A stretch of 64,000 bases of DNA from JASGKO01 sp049840595. GTDB taxonomy: Bacteria; Verrucomicrobiota; Verrucomicrobiia; Chthoniobacterales; Chthoniobacteraceae. The stretch's first letter is position 1. The number at the start of each line of letters is the position of its first letter. A program made the translations under genes and the position numbers. This document shows positions 62,436-64,000 of this stretch, one piece after another. The DNA lies in NCBI GenBank assembly GCA_049840595.1, contig JASGKO010000041.1, positions 124,001-188,000 of the forward strand, written 5' to 3'. The notes beneath the pieces were generated by a model. It ran no database searches. It was not told the DNA's origin and saw only the letters and a list, made by a program, of their open reading frames with translations.

Positions 62436-63828
62436 GACTTTCGGCCTTTCCAATAGCTGCGGAAGCTCTGCGGGGCGAGTTGCGGGGCGGTGCGGGTATC
62501 GGTCCAGGCCCGCACGGGGTTCAATTTCGTCTTCTCGATCAAGGGCAGGAATTTTTGCCGATCTGGCCGAAGAAGAGCGCGATTTTGTAGAGCTCCGGAC
62601 GCTGCATCAAAAAGGCAAAGCCCTGGAAGGCGAACTTCTCCCACCACACCGGGCGCTGCGCGATGGCGTTGCGCCGGTTGTGTAACAAGTGGTGATGCAG
62701 ATTGATCTTCACCGGGCAGGTCTCGGTGCAGGCGCCGCAGAGCGAGGAGGCCATCGAAAGATGCTTCCAGCTTTGCAGGCCGCGCAGGTGCGGGGTGATG
62801 ACGGAGCCGATGGGCCCCTGATAAGTGGTGCCGTAGCTGTGCCCGCCGATGTTGCGATAAATCGGGCACACATTCAGGCACGCGCCGCAGCGAATGCAGT
62901 GCAGGGCGTCGCGCTGCTCGGGATCGGCCAGGAGCAGGGTGCGGCGGTTGTCGATGAGCACCACGTGGTATTCCTCGGGGCCATCCACTTCGCCCTCCTG
63001 CTTCGGCCCGCCGTAGAGCGAGTTATAGCCGGTAATCATCTGCCCCGCGCCGGCCGTGGCGAGCATGGGGAGGAAGAGCGCGAGGTCTTCGAGCTTGGGC
63101 AGCACTTTTTCAATGCCCATGAGGGTGATCATCGTCTTCGGCAGGGCGGCGGTGAGGCGGGCGTTGCCTTCGTTTTCCGTGATCGAAATCATGCCCGTCT
63201 CGGCGATGGCAAAGTTCGCGCCGGTAATGCCAATATCGGCCTCCACATACTTGTGGCGCAGCACCCGACGGGCGATCATCGTCAGTTCCTCCGGGCTGTC
63301 GGTCGGCGCGCTGCCGAGTTCCTTCGCGAAGAGATCGCTGATGTCGCCGCGCGTGAGGTGCATGGCGGGGAAAACGATGTGGTACGGCGCTTCCTTGCGG
63401 AGCTGGACGATGTATTCGCCGAGATCGGACTCGACCACCTCGAAGCCCGCTTTTTCCAGCGCGGCGTTGAGGTGGATTTCCTCGGCGGTCATCGCCTTCG
63501 ACTTCACGATCGTGCGGGCCTTTTTCTCGGTGACGATATTGAGAATGATCTCCTTCGCCTGCTCGGCCTTGCTGGCGAAGTGCACCTTGGTGCCGCGGGC
63601 TTCGAGCTTGGTGACAAATTCCTCGAGATACTGGTCGAGGTGATTGATCGCTTCCCACTTGATTTCGGAAGCCGTCTGCCGGGCCGATTGCCAGTCCTGA
63701 AACGAAGCCTTCCGGCGGTCGCGCTGGACCTCGTATTTCTTGAGCGCACTCTGGATGCGCGCGCGATGATCCAGATCGTGCGTGAGCCGCGTCGCGTCCT
63801 TCTTAAATTCGGTGGCGATGATGTTCAT
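62432..63828 (-). CDS. lutB: Iron-sulfur LUD protein LutB (frameshift near the end)
   Basis: A protein of about 465 residues. The N-terminal LUD domain (AKTIVKSKAMTAEEIHLNAA-type block, here ARTIVKSKAMTAEEIHL) is followed by two ferredoxin-like cysteine groups: CIRCGACLNVCPIYRNIGGH and CGACTETCPVKINLHHHL. The frame is broken near 62557: GQIGKNSCP stops early, but one more A in the AAAAA run gives GKKFLPLIEKTKLNPVRAW and the natural end SFRSYWKGRKS at 62432. It starts with MNIIATEFKKDA at 63828, overlapping the lutA stop. Confidence 0.9.
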
Positions 63829-64000
63829 GCCTGGGCGAGGATTTCCGCGAGATGGAGGGTCTTGATGGGTTGTCCCTGGCGATTGAGCAGCCCCTGGATG
63901 TGCATCAGGCAACTGGAGTCATTCGACACCAGATAGTCCGCGCCGGTCTGCAGGGCGGAGGCGCATTTCACCTCGCCCATCGCGGTGGAAATCATCGGGA
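63825..64000 (-). CDS. lutA: LutA, C-terminal part (truncated by window edge)
   Basis: The last 58 codons of a CCG-domain protein are visible: MGEVKCASALQTGADYLVSN, DSSCLMHIQGLLNRQGQPIK and TLHLAEILAQA. The Cys-rich SNDSSCLMHI motif is the second CCG group that binds an iron-sulfur cluster in LutA/GlpC-like proteins. Its TGA overlaps the lutB ATG, completing the lutABC operon. Confidence 0.88.
   Translation of the reverse strand, partial: PMISTAMGEVKCASALQTGADYLVSNDSSCLMHIQGLLNRQGQPIKTLHLAEILAQA

Noticed and set aside
1..64000. CRISPR array, rRNA operon, prophage or insertion sequence
   Set aside because: No regularly spaced repeats, no rRNA sequence, no integrase or transposase gene was seen on either strand.

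Overview
The window looks like chromosomal DNA of a GC-rich Gram-negative bacterium of the phylum Verrucomicrobiota, probably a soil or plant-litter polysaccharide degrader. The grounds are: two PEP-CTERM surface proteins; a secreted pectin-degrading gene set without SusC/SusD partners; XylR-type and LacI-type regulators; an LptD-type outer-membrane assembly protein; and many short GC-rich dispersed repeats of the kind common in this phylum. The assignment is inference; there is no rRNA to check it against.

Layout. 1-3.5 kb: tail of an unknown gene, a 32-bp perfect inverted repeat, an AsmA-like protein and a divergent ABCG-type ABC transporter. 3.6-11.7 kb: an orphan antitoxin-like gene, two envelope genes, a LacI-type regulator, an STN-like secreted protein, CCA-adding enzyme, a two-module Lrp/AhbB-like protein and a mini PEP-CTERM protein. 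11.8-15.6 kb: acetolactate synthase (ilvB), a membrane protein and a SHOCT protein. 15.7-33.2 kb: one minus-strand operon of eleven genes that fits rhamnogalacturonan/pectin breakdown (CE12 esterase, tagaturonate epimerase UxaE, a DUF5695-like protein, GH2, GH59, GH78, two GH28, GH43, a second SGNH esterase, an alpha/beta esterase). 33.2-36.8 kb: its apparent control region, a large PEP-CTERM autotransporter-like protein and a XylR-type regulator. 36.8-49.2 kb: housekeeping genes (transglutaminase-like, GATase, PII, UppP, HU, gamma-carbonic anhydrase, SpeA, bifunctional nuclease, PIG-V-like, adenosine deaminase, barstar, IF-1, RRM protein, 3D lipoprotein). 49.3-56.6 kb: galE, an NDH-2/cNMP/CBS fusion, lptD, UDP-glucose dehydrogenase and tRNA-Ser(GCU). 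56.7-64 kb: DUF5069 with a divergent TetR gene, DUF899, an HTH regulator, a beta-propeller protein, VapBC and lutABC (lutA cut by the window edge).

How it may work together. The regulator at 35.6 kb sits beside three sites that each carry two WTGCGCAAA-like half-sites exactly 21 bp apart: upstream of the pectin operon, upstream of the PEP-CTERM gene, and over the regulator's own start. This is the direct-repeat geometry typical of AraC-family proteins and predicts one regulon: sugar sensing, surface protein, depolymerases and galacturonate catabolism. Two copies of a 57-58-nt hairpin element with compensatory base changes lie in the same control region.

Caution on data quality: about 22 single-base reading-frame breaks occur, several in genes expected to be essential or conserved (cca, lptD, uppP, ugd). 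Many are repaired by changing one base in a short homopolymer. I treat these genes as intact genes with probable sequencing indels, not as pseudogenes.
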